DNA of 64,000 nt from Arcuatula senhousia (Eukaryota > Mollusca > Bivalvia > Mytilida > Mytilidae). This document shows, in pieces, positions 55,020-64,000 of the stretch. Position 1 is the first letter of the stretch, and every line of letters begins with the position of its first letter. The translations under genes were made by a program, and so were the position numbers. The stretch is from the NCBI GenBank assembly GCA_963971305.1, contig OZ020309.1, positions 4,705,001 through 4,769,000 of the forward strand. Reading direction: 5' to 3'. Below the pieces are notes generated by a model, which had not been told where the DNA came from, ran no database searches, and worked only from the letters and a program-made list of their open reading frames with translations.

Positions 55020-55205
55020 GCAACGTAAAAGGGAGGTTTGATGCCATTAAACCTGGTTTAACGCATCATTTGTTAATGCCTGTTCACAGTCAAGGCCATT
55101 GCGATCTTCCATTTTTCCGGAAGGCGTTTTCCTTGTTTGGTCTTTTATCATGGACATTTGAGATTGATCCTCCAAGTTCGGTAATATGTTTATGACCTTT
55201 ATTTT
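55020..55205 (+). repeat. Type-1 tail fragment, inverse
   Basis: AAACCTGGTTTAACGCATCA and GACATTTGAGATTGATCCTC are a diverged complement of the 15.5-kb tail. Confidence 0.6.
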
Positions 55206-55419
55206 CAATTTGTTGAGTGCATTGTGTTCAACATACAAAGCACTGTATACACTGAATGACCCATTTTTGGATATGGAACATTAAACAAAAAGATGATAGA
55301 GAGGCTAAAGAAAGCTTTGATTAAGATTCCTGGCTTAGGACAGGCATATATAAGATAAGGCGGGATTAAACTTTTTCCGGGGTGGCAACCTTCACTATAT
55401 TGATAATATTCTACAAAGC

Positions 55420-55640
55420 ACAAGAAAACATGTGTCATAAAAAGCAGATGTACCAATGGGGCATCCGGATGTAAAAAGTCCGAAAAGGCAGATACAAAAC
55501 CAGCTTTCACAAACAAGGACAGGACGAAAAAAAAAACCGACAACATATAAAACACGGAATACAAAACCACTGAATATCAATTAACAACGCAAACTTCAAC
55601 TCTAGTCATAATGAGAGTGAACTGAGGTGTTCAGATCAAA
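55420..55640 (-). repeat. Type-2 retroelement tail, inverted copy
   Basis: The minus strand has TTCACTCTCATTATGACTAG, the TTGATATTCAGTGGTTTTG block and the GCCCCATTGG end typical of the family. Confidence 0.75.
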
Positions 55641-55879
55641 AACAGTTTGGTTATGTTGTGTATTCATATTTAGGTATAATTTTTTTCATCAGCAGAATTT
55701 GAATTAATTCTCTTTTTACTTATCCGAATGATAATTGGCTTGTGTAAGTTATGAAAGCTGTCCCTTTAATTCTTCATTGATGTTCGCCAAATTTTACTTT
55801 CATGATTTTTTTGTTTCGCAAAATGACATATTTTTGTCGTTAGAGAGATTCTTGCAAATTGATTTCAATTAATGTTCGT

Positions 55880-55950
55880 TTTTTTTTGTTTTTTTTTGTT
55901 TTTTTTTTTTTTTTTGGTTTTTTTTTTTTTTTGGGTTTTTTTTTTTTAAC
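55880..55950 (+). repeat. Poly-T tract
   Basis: Long T-runs broken by single or double G. Low complexity; ORFs across it are meaningless. Confidence 0.9.
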
Positions 55951-56015
55951 AAAGTATTCCTTGCTAAGGGGATACAGACCACCAAAGGGGAAAAACTCAT
56001 AAATAATCGGTCCAT

Positions 56016-56330
56016 ATGAAAGGGTTTTACCTGCATATCAGGAAAAATGAAAATATATGTCATTTCTGTGCAAAAGGCCTTGCGGTTGATGTATGGGAAA
56101 CTTATCGCCGATTTGGTGACAGATTTGCAGAACATAGATGGGATGTTCTAAAGGCCCAAGAAGACTGTCCATTTGGCGACTATTTTCGTTTACCTAATTA
56201 AAATGCTAATAATATATAGGTAACTGTGTGCTCCTTGATACGTATGCCAGTGAGGAGCAACGGCGATTTCAAGAACAAAGAATCATAAGCTTCGTAGGGA
56301 CTTTTCATCCTTGCATATCAATGTTAATTA
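56016..56330 (+). pseudogene. GIY-YIG nuclease remnant, copy 2
   Basis: HFCAKGLAVDVWETYRRFGD followed by RFAEHRWDVLKAQEDCPFGD matches the remnant at 45480, and SEEQRRFQEQRIISF follows in another frame. Dead fragment, carried within the duplicated block. Confidence 0.65.
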
Positions 56331-56432
56331 ATTCAAAAGCATTCTTCCAACTCTTAATTAATTATTTTGTTTAACAGAAAGTTTGTATATGTTTTCAGTA
56401 TATCCTGAATGATCTATTTAGTATTATTATTA

Positions 56433-56660
56433 ATGATCAGTTCATGTTGTTTGTCCGTCTGGGAAAAAGTTTGTCCCTTCGGTACGTGAAAATAAAGTAA
56501 TACAGTTAAACGTTATTAAAGAGAACGTGATCATCAATTTTACATAAAAGGTGAAAACAAGGAGAGAAAAAACGACAGGAGACGGTCTTATTATTTTATG
56601 ATATTTTTTTTTCTTTTCTTAGTAATCTTTCCCATAAAGTTGTTTATTAGACTTCATGAT
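56433..56660 (+). promoter_or_regulatory. Conserved upstream module of receptor 4
   Basis: TGATCAGTTCATGTTGTTTG, TACGTGAAAATAAAGTAATA and the GACGGTCTTATTATTTTATG block repeat the order seen at 46384, 31651 and 63723. Confidence 0.7.
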
Positions 56661-56727
56661 AGCGATATTTTGTCATGTGTTTTACAAAACATTAAAACAT
56701 ACGTTCATCTATTCGGTTAGGTATCGG

Positions 56728-56735
56728 TTTATAAT
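56728..56735 (+). promoter_or_regulatory. TATA-like box of receptor 4
   Basis: TTTATAAT in GTATCGGTTTATAATTTATA is positioned like the TATAAAAT of receptors 2 and 3. A TCTGTAG acceptor-like site ends at 57112, and the leader has CGACACC-type repeats (56760-57010). Confidence 0.45.
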
Positions 56736-57174
56736 TTATAGTCTTCACAATTTGTTGGAGACCATAATCGACACCAGAAGCCGTCAGAAACTACCCTAAG
56801 ACGATAACCGACACCCGCAAAGGACAGCCATTAATCATGTTATTGTTAGATGACATTTGAAACGATTAGCCGGATGCCACTATAAGCAGTAAAAACAAAA
56901 ACCAGAATCCAACATCCGTATCTATCAGACGATCAAAACAGAATTTGCAGCGTACATCGGTTTGACAAAATCCAGTTTGTCGGAAACCGACACCAAAAGC
57001 CAACTATCAGAGGATCAAAACTGGATTTTTAGCCGACTTTTGTTAACGAAATACAGCTAAATAATACCAGAATATAATCTTTCCTGTTACTTCAATCTGT
57101 AGTTGATTGATTAACGATAGAATTTAGAGGAAGTCCAAAAAACCAAAATTAATAGGCTATAGGTACTGAAAAAA

Positions 57175-58257
57175 ATGGAAGAATACAGAAAGCAACTTGA
57201 GGAAATGTTTAGATTACAAATGGTATTCCAGATAGAGAAATTAGTCACTTTAGAGTCTCTGTATCCTTTAGAACAGTTACGAACGGCACAAATCTATACC
57301 GGATTAATCCTTTCAATAATCTGCATAGTTTCTATTGTGATTTTTGTTCTTTTACGGTTCAAAGAAGAGAGAAAAATAGCATCAGATGAAAAATTCATCT
57401 TTGCCATTTTCTGTTTAGATGTCGTACATTCGTTGCTTTTAATTGCTTGTTTTATCAAACTGTTCTTACTAAAAGATGCTCGTGAATTTATGGAATGCCC
57501 ATCACTTATTTTGCACGAGATCTATGTTCGTGTTCAATTGTTACTTCAAGACCTAAAAATTTACTGCATAGCAATGATATCTCTGAAGCGATTCATAATT
57601 GTTATGTTTCCACTTCGGGTGAACTCGTTGCTTCAAAAGCGTGTCTGGGTTCCATTACTCGGCTTTCTAGTGCTTTCATCGTGCACGGCACTTGGACTTA
57701 ATGTTTATTTTCAAACCTTTGATCGTTTCCTGATAAAATCGAATGTTGGAAACATAGGCGTTGTTGAGGCCTGTGTAAATGTTTTGAATTTGACCAAAAG
57801 CAATACTTTAATTTATTCGATTTTCGTTGGATACCTGAGACAAATCATTTCGGCTGTCACTTTACTTTGCATGATAATTATGGATATTATTCTCTCTGTT
57901 AAATACTACAAGAAGATGAAATGGCGGAAGAGAAATGCAACAATAACGAGATCAGCACAAGAAGAACGAGATTTTGTTTTCCTGCGTTCTGTTCTGGCAA
58001 TAGCCATAATTTTTGTAATCATCACAATACCAAATTTTGCATTTAGCTTAAAAATTGGCATATTTACCAACACAGATGATAACAACCAATACAATTCTAG
58101 ACATGTTAAAGGAATAGAAGTACAAATAGCTGTTCTCGTAAGCTATTTCTCAAACCTTTTATTCGTGCCCTTGCTGCTTATTTATAATATAGTTCATGTA
58201 CAATCCTTTCGTGGAGCAGCAAAACGGTTGTGTCTGTGTGGCGGATCAGAAAACTAG
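57175..58257 (+). CDS. Class A-like seven-transmembrane receptor 4 (orphan GPCR), 360 aa
   Basis: Nearly the same protein as receptor 3 (single exon, seven helices, KRF in place of DRY, VPLLLIYN at helix 7) but with a longer second-last outer loop (NQYNSRHVKGIEVQ) and a GGSEN tail. Before helix 3 the glycine of MGCPS is glutamate (MECPS), while the cysteine is kept. The third inner loop has TIRSAQEERDF in place of TTRSAQQERDF. The frame is intact and the flanks are duplicated with receptor 3, so both copies are probably functional young paralogues. Ligand unknown. Confidence 0.88.
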   Translation: MEEYRKQLEEMFRLQMVFQIEKLVTLESLYPLEQLRTAQIYTGLILSIICIVSIVIFVLLRFKEERKIASDEKFIFAIFCLDVVHSLLLIACFIKLFLLKDAREFMECPSLILHEIYVRVQLLLQDLKIYCIAMISLKRFIIVMFPLRVNSLLQKRVWVPLLGFLVLSSCTALGLNVYFQTFDRFLIKSNVGNIGVVEACVNVLNLTKSNTLIYSIFVGYLRQIISAVTLLCMIIMDIILSVKYYKKMKWRKRNATITRSAQEERDFVFLRSVLAIAIIFVIITIPNFAFSLKIGIFTNTDDNNQYNSRHVKGIEVQIAVLVSYFSNLLFVPLLLIYNIVHVQSFRGAAKRLCLCGGSEN

Positions 58258-58560
58258 TACATTATTAGATTTTGTTGGGATGATGCAAAAGCCTTACAAT
58301 GAAACATTAGAATTGGATATGTGATCATTAAGTATCTATAAATCTTTTGTTTGTTGACTATGACTACATTGACAGGCAAGGAAGATTTTCTTATACAACA
58401 AAGGCAGATGTCTAACGTTAGATACCAGATCTAAAATAGTAAGAAAATATGTAGACTTTTTCACGGATGAAACGAACGATTACAGTTATACAGATGGTGG
58501 ACAAAGCCACGGAAGGAATTCCGTCGGACCGGCCATCATCTACTATTAATTAATCAAAAT
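58258..58560. other. 3' flank of receptor 4, duplicated from receptor 3
   Basis: ACTAGTACATTATTAGATTT through ACAGATGGTGGACAAAGC matches 48213-48440, with an insertion of about 40 bp near 58340-58375. Confidence 0.65.
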
Positions 58561-58829
58561 AAAAAAGTCAAATTCCCAAATGAAATTGGATTGAAATCTC
58601 CGATAAATTAGATTAAAGCTATATATAGCTATATATCGCTATCGAGGCCTGTAGGGCAGCCAATTTGGAATTTTTCGAAGATATAAATTTGCTTAAACTA
58701 GTCTTATAGGATGGTGTTTCAGTTGCACTATAGCTTTTACAAAATGAAAACATTGCTATTGGACGATTTTGCATGGTTTTCTCATGAACAGGCTCTTAAA
58801 TGTAATTTTGCATTCCACAGTTCCGATTC

Positions 58830-60045
58830 AACAACTTAGAAATACAAAAACAATGTCACTTTATTTGAGTACTTTCAACCGTCTTTTACAAAATGTGTCG
58901 TTATCGTATAGATCCTTAATAGAACATGATCATTTCTAACGCCAACCTTTCTACCATCTTAAGCGCCATAAAAAGTTTATATTTTCAGCACTACAATTTT
59001 TCACTTTCGACTTTTTGATTTTGGTATTTCTGTCATTTTTTTTTTAATCCTCTGGATTTTACCATCAAAATAGGGTTAAAATTTTTGCCCACGAACCCCT
59101 TATTTTCTTGTTTAAAGTGTCTTTAATATGTCATAAAGATGTATTGACAAAGTTTTATCTAATCCTTTTTATTCTGGGATGGGTTTTAACAGCTAAAAAG
59201 TGCTGATGCTAAACCTATGAAAAAGTCAGAGAAAACCTTTTCCCGCCAAAACTTCAACGTTAATTATCTTTAAAACGAGGACACGAACCTATCAACATTT
59301 TTTCCTTATTTTATACCTTTAACTATTACCTTTTCCTTTAAGGCATCAAATTTGAAACCAATTTATTTTCAATAATAGTAGCGAAAATCCTTAAGTGAAG
59401 TTCTCTGTAAGAATCAGGCAAAATGTAAAAACTTTGAATCATGATTTTAAAAACACACGGTTTTTACAATAAATTGTCATTCAAAATAGCCTTCTAATGA
59501 AAAGCAAACATTAGTTGATGTCTCGAGTGTCAGAGTATGGAGAAAAATTTCTGTTAAAATGATAGGAATTTAGTGTGACCTGACAGAGTTATCTCCATTA
59601 GATTCAATTTTTATTTGCATTTCAACTAAAATATATTTCAAATTACTGACTTTTAAAAAAAGTGCAAATGCATTTTTTGTTACTTTTTAAGCATTTTTTA
59701 ACAGTATTTGGTGGTCAAACTTGTGTGTATTTTAATCATGATTCACCCATTTCCTGATTCTTACAGAGAATGGCACTTAACTATGATATAGAATTTTATG
59801 GAAGTCATGCACATTATTCACTGCACATATCACAATTCGGGGAAGAACTCTTTTCCTAGTCATAGAGCTAAGCCATAATTTTGTTTCTAGGTCGACGTGT
59901 CTCGTATTATTGTCTAATGCTCTTCATTTTCATGTATCCGTTGGTATTTTCAACTTTTAGTAGAGTGTCTCTGATGGGACTTGAATGGACGAAACGCACG
60001 TCAAGATAAGCAAAATGTATTCTCTGGAACTTTTTTTCAATTTTG
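58830..60045. other. Insertion in unit B, no gene
   Basis: AT-rich DNA not found in unit A, ending with a short repeat with GACGAAACGCACGTC (about 59945-60035) that resembles 31320-31420. No coding region is supported. Confidence 0.5.
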
Positions 60046-60599
60046 GTTTAATATGTATAACAACCATTGCAGCCATTGCTTTTATTCTTTTCTTTAAGTC
60101 TTTTGTATTTTGATGTGAGTCTTACAGTCCTATTTGCAGAATACCATTGAAGGGTTGTGTGTAGATTTAGGGTTAAGTTATGACTCGGGTCAGAGTTACG
60201 GATGATTTAACCCTGTATAGATTAAGGGTTAAGTCGGGTCAGGGTTAGGTATGGTTTAAGGGATAAACATTAATAAGTAAAAGTTTGTTCGGAGTCCATG
60301 ATAAATAAAGGTAAGGATTATTGTTACTGTTATATCCATATTTCAAGGAGTATATTAAGATAGTTAGGTTGGGGTGGGTATGGGTGAGGATAAATGTTAA
60401 TAGTTAGGGGTAGGATTAGTTTTTGGTATTAGTTTTTGTTATGATCTTACTTCACCCGAAGGCGAAAAAGACTGCATTAGGTCATATAAATGCATCAATA
60501 TAGTTTTGAGCAGTTAATATAAAATTCTGTAGCAACGCTGGCAGTTTTTTGTCAAAACTTTGGAGCTACGGTCATAAAAATAGATGATAATTAGATGTG

Positions 60600-61900
60600 G
60601 AATAACCCAGGTAGCACGGACTCTTTTCGTAACATTTTCATAAAGGGTTAACTGGGGTTTTCTGCATTATTCTTATAATAACGTTGTAAAAACGTTTTAA
60701 AAACATTTTCCTTTATAACGAAATGTTTTAAAGAGAGTCCAGGAACATTTTCAAAATCAGTGTAAAAAGGGTTTACTGCAACATTTATGAAAATGTTTTC
60801 ATAATGCAAAGAAAACATTTCCCTCGAATAGTTTCTTGTGCTGTTTGTAAAATCATTCTTTTTAAATATCTCAATAACATTTTCATTATGTTCACAGATA
60901 TGTTCTGTTAAGTGAAAATAGCATGCCGATAAAACATTTTAAAGATATGTTTTTATAACGTAAAAAAATTGAGCTTGGAAAGTTTCTTGTGCTCTTTGTA
61001 AAACAATTATTTCAAATGTATTTTAAACATTTTCATTATGTTCACTGATATGTACTGTTAATAAAAGTAAAAAACTGTATTCCAATAAAACATTTTAATG
61101 GGTTGTTTGTACCAGGCTTGTTTTTCCAAAATATAAGCTCCAAGTTTTCCCAAATTACTTTAGATTATATAGAAAAGGCCAAATAATTAGCATAAAATCT
61201 TGTCACAGAAAGAATCCACGAATTAACATTTAATTTTATTTGATAAAAATCAATGAAATACAATATGTTTTGAAATTAAACAATAAAAACTGGGGGTCAG
61301 CAGCTTACTTTTCTGTCTATAATACAAATCTTTGTCATTGTTTTGTAATTCTTCAAGTGGATTATCTCCTTTGTTTTATTTGAAAATTTTATTAATGAAA
61401 GAATGGTTGTTTTATTTAAATTAGAATTAGTTTATTTTGATTAAGTTTTATCAAATGAAACTATTTAACACAAATTTCAAGGTATGTGTGACATTTGCAC
61501 CTGGGTTTTTTTTTGCATTTTTAGCTGTTTTTGGTCACATGACAGATGTCCTCACTAACGTTCACTCCATGGTTTTACCTCGTTCTGATGTAACTAACCA
61601 AAATATCAACTTTAAGGCTACTAGCTGTTTTCCATAGTGGATCTTTTAAATCGAAATTTACTATTATATTGTAGGTTGTGTCTCACACACTTCCCAGGTA
61701 GAACAGAAACATGAAAAAAAAACGTGAAAAAACGTTTCCAAAAAGAGTTTGAAAACATTTTTTTGATATGTCATTTTACGCGAAAGTGTATGGTTGCAGA
61801 AATGTAAAAAAAAACGTTTTACACAACCGTTTACTAAAATGTTTTGAAAACGTTTTTTTCTGAAACATTTTCAAGAAATGTTATATTAACATATCTTCAG
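60600..61900. mobile_element. Composite insertion in unit B, CCCAGGTAG-bounded
   Basis: CCCAGGTAG occurs near 60607 and 61695, and the flanking DNA is built of many AACATTTTC, AAAACGTTT and ACATTTTAA variants with no gene. Inside lie an inverted fragment of the TTAA element (61110-61562) and an inverted piece of the unit's own sequence (61563-61700). Confidence 0.55.
61110..61562 (-). repeat. Inverted, truncated copy of the TTAA element
   Basis: It is the complement of about 51766-52211, including the outer TIR (GATGTCCTCACTAACGTT). The other end of the element is missing here. Confidence 0.75.
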
Positions 61901-62035
61901 CCTGGAAAGGGCATCGGACTCCGATAATTTTTCACAAGATAAAGTTTATACCTACTACTAATATATCGAAATATTGGACATTTTAAATTCGGCATTATTT
62001 TTGGAGTCAGGTGTCCTAACTAACCTTAAACAAGA
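61895..62035 (+). repeat. Direct right-end fragment of the TTAA element
   Basis: CAGCCTGGAAAGGG to CAGGTGTCCTAACTAACCTT matches 52207-52328, exactly the part missing from the inverted copy at 61110-61562. Confidence 0.75.
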
Positions 62036-62579
62036 CATGAGTGAAGGTAACTGGTTTGTACATGTATCATTTACAAATATAGACTACCTGTTTAATTCTC
62101 GAAAAGTCATATTTAGAATAGAAGAAAATAAGATGTGGAGTAATTGTATGAGACACAACCTACAAAATACTAGTAAATGGTAATTTAAAAAAATCCACTA
62201 GCTAGCAGCCTTCAAGTTGATATTTTGGTAAGTAATAACATAACGAAGTAAAACAAAGGACCCTTGTCTTATGTGATACTGATCATGATGACAAATTTCA
62301 ATCACCTTTATAATCTTTTTGAACTTCTTTATCAATCTGTTTATAGACATGTTTTAAGCCAGATTTTATATTCTGTTTTTTTTTTCATCATTACACTGCT
62401 ATTCTCAACTTTGCAAAGTAAAAGGGAGGTTTATCAACGAGTTTCAAAGATCCATTTTTGGATATGGAACAATAAACAAAAGATGATAGATAGACTTAAA
62501 AAATCATTCCTGGCTAAGGACAGGCTTATATAAGATGTGGCGGGATTAATTTTTTCCGGGGGTGATATTGATGATATTG

Positions 62580-62800
62580 TACAAAGCACAAGAATACAGG
62601 TGTCAAAAAAAGCTGAGGTACTAATGGGGCATCCGAATGTTAATAAAAGAACGAAAGGGCAGATACAAAACCAAGCGCAATAACAAACAGGACAGGACGA
62701 AAAAAAACAGACAACAATCATATAAAACACGGAAACATAAAAACCACTGAATATCAATTAACACCGCGAAGTTCAACTCTAGTCGTAATGAGAGTGAACT
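62580..62800 (-). repeat. Type-2 retroelement tail, inverted copy in unit B
   Basis: It is the counterpart of 55420-55640 (ACGGAAACATAAAAACCACT, GAATATCAATTAACACCGCG). Confidence 0.75.
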
Positions 62801-63009
62801 AAGGTGTTCGGTCAGAAACAGTTTGGTTTTGCAGCGAATTCATATTTAGGTATTATTTTTTTCATCAGCAGTTTTTGAATATTTTTTTAAAATTTGAATG
62901 TAAACTGTCTTGTGTAGGTTATGAAAGCTGTCCATTTAATTCTTACTTTTTTTACATATTATTCCTTGTTTAGGGGGTACAGACCACCAAAGGGGAAAAG
63001 AACTCATAT

Positions 63010-63310
63010 ATACTCGGTCCATATGAAACGGTTTTACCTGCATATTAGGAAAAACAAAATATATGTCATTTCTGTGCAAAAGGCCTTATTGTTGATGTTT
63101 GGGAAACTTATCGCCGATTTGGTGACAGATTTCCAGAAGATAGATGAGATGTTCTAAAGGTCCAAATTAAAATGCTAATAATATATAGGTAAATGTGTGC
63201 TCCTTGATACGTATGCCAGTGAGGAGCAACGGCGATTTCAAGAACAAAGAATCATAAGCTTCGTAGGGACTTTTCATCCTTGCATATCAATGTTAATTAA
63301 TTCAAAGGCA
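63010..63310 (+). pseudogene. GIY-YIG nuclease remnant, copy 3
   Basis: Counterpart of 56016-56330, more degraded: the codons for the H of EHR are altered and about 50 bp after GATGTTCTAAAGG are deleted. Dead fragment. Confidence 0.6.
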
Positions 63311-63479
63311 ACGCTGTTACTAAAAATAGAACATAGGGTAAGATCACATTCAAAGACTTATAACTTGAAAACTAGAACAGATAGAAAAAATCTGCTTCCA
63401 ATTCTTAATTAATTATTTTGTTTAACAAAAAGTTTGTATATGTTATCAGTATATCCTAAAAACAAATGATCTGTTTAGT

Positions 63480-63703
63480 AGTACAAATACCAAAACGCGG
63501 GTATAAACGGTTAATTTTGATATGCTATATATCGATATTTCAAGGAGTAACCTCTCATCAGTAGCATTTAAACCAAAACATTGGAAGGTCAAAATCCAAA
63601 ACAGTTGAAAAAGAAAAGTACTCAAAACCAAAACGTTCGAACAAGGAAGCCAAATCCAGCACCGAGGATATCGACCATGTGCATTACAAGGAAAGAAACC
63701 TGG
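63480..63703 (-). repeat. Young inverted single copy of the satellite core
   Basis: On the minus strand it matches the unit from CCAGGTTTCTTTCCTTGTAA to ACCAAAACGCGGGT (complement), nearly identical to the array 38 kb away. It interrupts unit B relative to unit A. Confidence 0.88.
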
Positions 63704-63722
63704 AGAATAGTATTATTATTAA

Positions 63723-63885
63723 TGATCAGTTCATGTTGTTTGTCCGTCTGGGAAAAGTTCGTCCCTTTGGTACGTGAAAATAAAGTAATACAGTTAAATG
63801 TAAAACGTGATCATCAATTTAATATGAAAGATGGAAATTATGAGAAACAACAACAGCAGACGGTCTTTAAATTCTTTTTTATCGG
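63723..63885 (+). promoter_or_regulatory. Upstream module of a predicted fifth receptor
   Basis: TGATCAGTTCATGTTGTTTG, TACGTGAAAATAAAGTAATA and GCAGACGGTCTTTAAATTCT match the module of receptors 3 and 4. No receptor coding sequence follows within the window. Confidence 0.6.
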
Positions 63886-63890
63886 TAATA

Positions 63891-64000
63891 AGCGGCTTTT
63901 TCCTTTGATCTCATCTGCCTGATATTTTTAGTATCATGGACAGTCCGTGATACAAGAAAGTATCAGGTGGGAGCACTTGACAACTGTGACGTCATTACCG
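63891..64000. repeat. Palindromic element at the right window edge
   Basis: An almost perfect inverted repeat (63918-63967, arms CCTGATA...GGAC and GTCC...TATCAGG) sits inside outer inverted words CGGTAAT and ATTACCG. It interrupts the receptor module, so it may be a small inserted foldback or MITE. Confidence 0.6.

Larger units (their letters stand above)
53740..56400 (+). repeat. Segmental duplication, unit A (upstream of receptor 4)
   Basis: Blocks occur in the order: 53740-53965, 54055-54560, 54770-55200, 55400-55640 (type-2 tail, minus strand), 55730-56340. The same blocks occur in the same order at 58565-63310, with insertions. Block identity is high by eye, for example CCATTGAAGGGTTGTGT and AGATTTAGGGTTAAGTTATG in the second block. 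Confidence 0.75.
58565..63310 (+). repeat. Segmental duplication, unit B (upstream of the predicted next receptor)
   Basis: The blocks of unit A recur in order: 58565-58825, 60050-60545, 62030-62420, 62580-62800, 62900-63310. The differences are insertions at 58830-60050, 60600-62030 and, just after the unit, 63480-63703. Confidence 0.75.

Overview
The window looks like nuclear DNA of a bivalve mollusc, probably a mytilid mussel. The grounds are AT-rich intergenic DNA dense in short non-autonomous repeats, many degenerate Penelope-like and LINE fragments, a compact Ty3/gypsy element, a young satellite array, single-exon receptor genes and an inserted Polinton/Maverick (adintovirus-like) element. 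A run of exactly 100 Ns at 17135-17234 marks an eukaryotic draft assembly. The species call is an inference from repeat style, not from a marker gene.

Region 1 (1 to about 11 kb) is the right part of a Polinton/Maverick-type DNA virus-like element, cut by the left window edge. It holds the C-terminal half of a protein-primed family B DNA polymerase, an A32/FtsK-HerA-type packaging ATPase, a double jelly-roll major capsid protein, a probable penton protein, and seven or eight accessory genes of the kind that recur in invertebrate Polintons. Packing is tight: convergent genes overlap at their 3' ends, one divergent pair has its start codons 15 bp apart, and one pair overlaps by ATGA. Most start codons sit directly behind a short T/A block ending in AAAA, resembling the late promoters of large DNA viruses. 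One gene is split by an in-frame TAG. Integrase and protease are not seen and would lie left of the window.

Region 2 (11 to 17.6 kb) is repeat-rich: a pyrimidine minisatellite, terminal-inverted-repeat (TIR) elements, a foldback element, a truncated Penelope-like reverse transcriptase and the gap. Region 3 (18 to 64 kb) carries four intronless-coding 7TM receptor paralogues on the plus strand, at 18.1, 32.3, 47.1 and 57.2 kb. Genes 2 to 4 share an upstream module and a TATA-like box. The module recurs at the right edge, predicting a fifth copy beyond the window. Sequence around the last genes shows a segmental tandem duplication of about 10 kb.

Between the receptors lie an 8.4-copy 382-bp satellite array (22.0-25.2 kb), a 1.6-kb TIR element with an 87-bp MITE nested in one end (26.3-28.0 kb), a T/A-rich tract with a GC-normal island (30.2-31.1 kb), LINE remnants, and a complete young Ty3/gypsy retrotransposon (35625-40407) with 188-bp LTRs differing at one base and a perfect 5-bp target duplication. 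The receptors are the only likely host genes. Everything else is mobile DNA, its debris, or unassigned AT-rich DNA.
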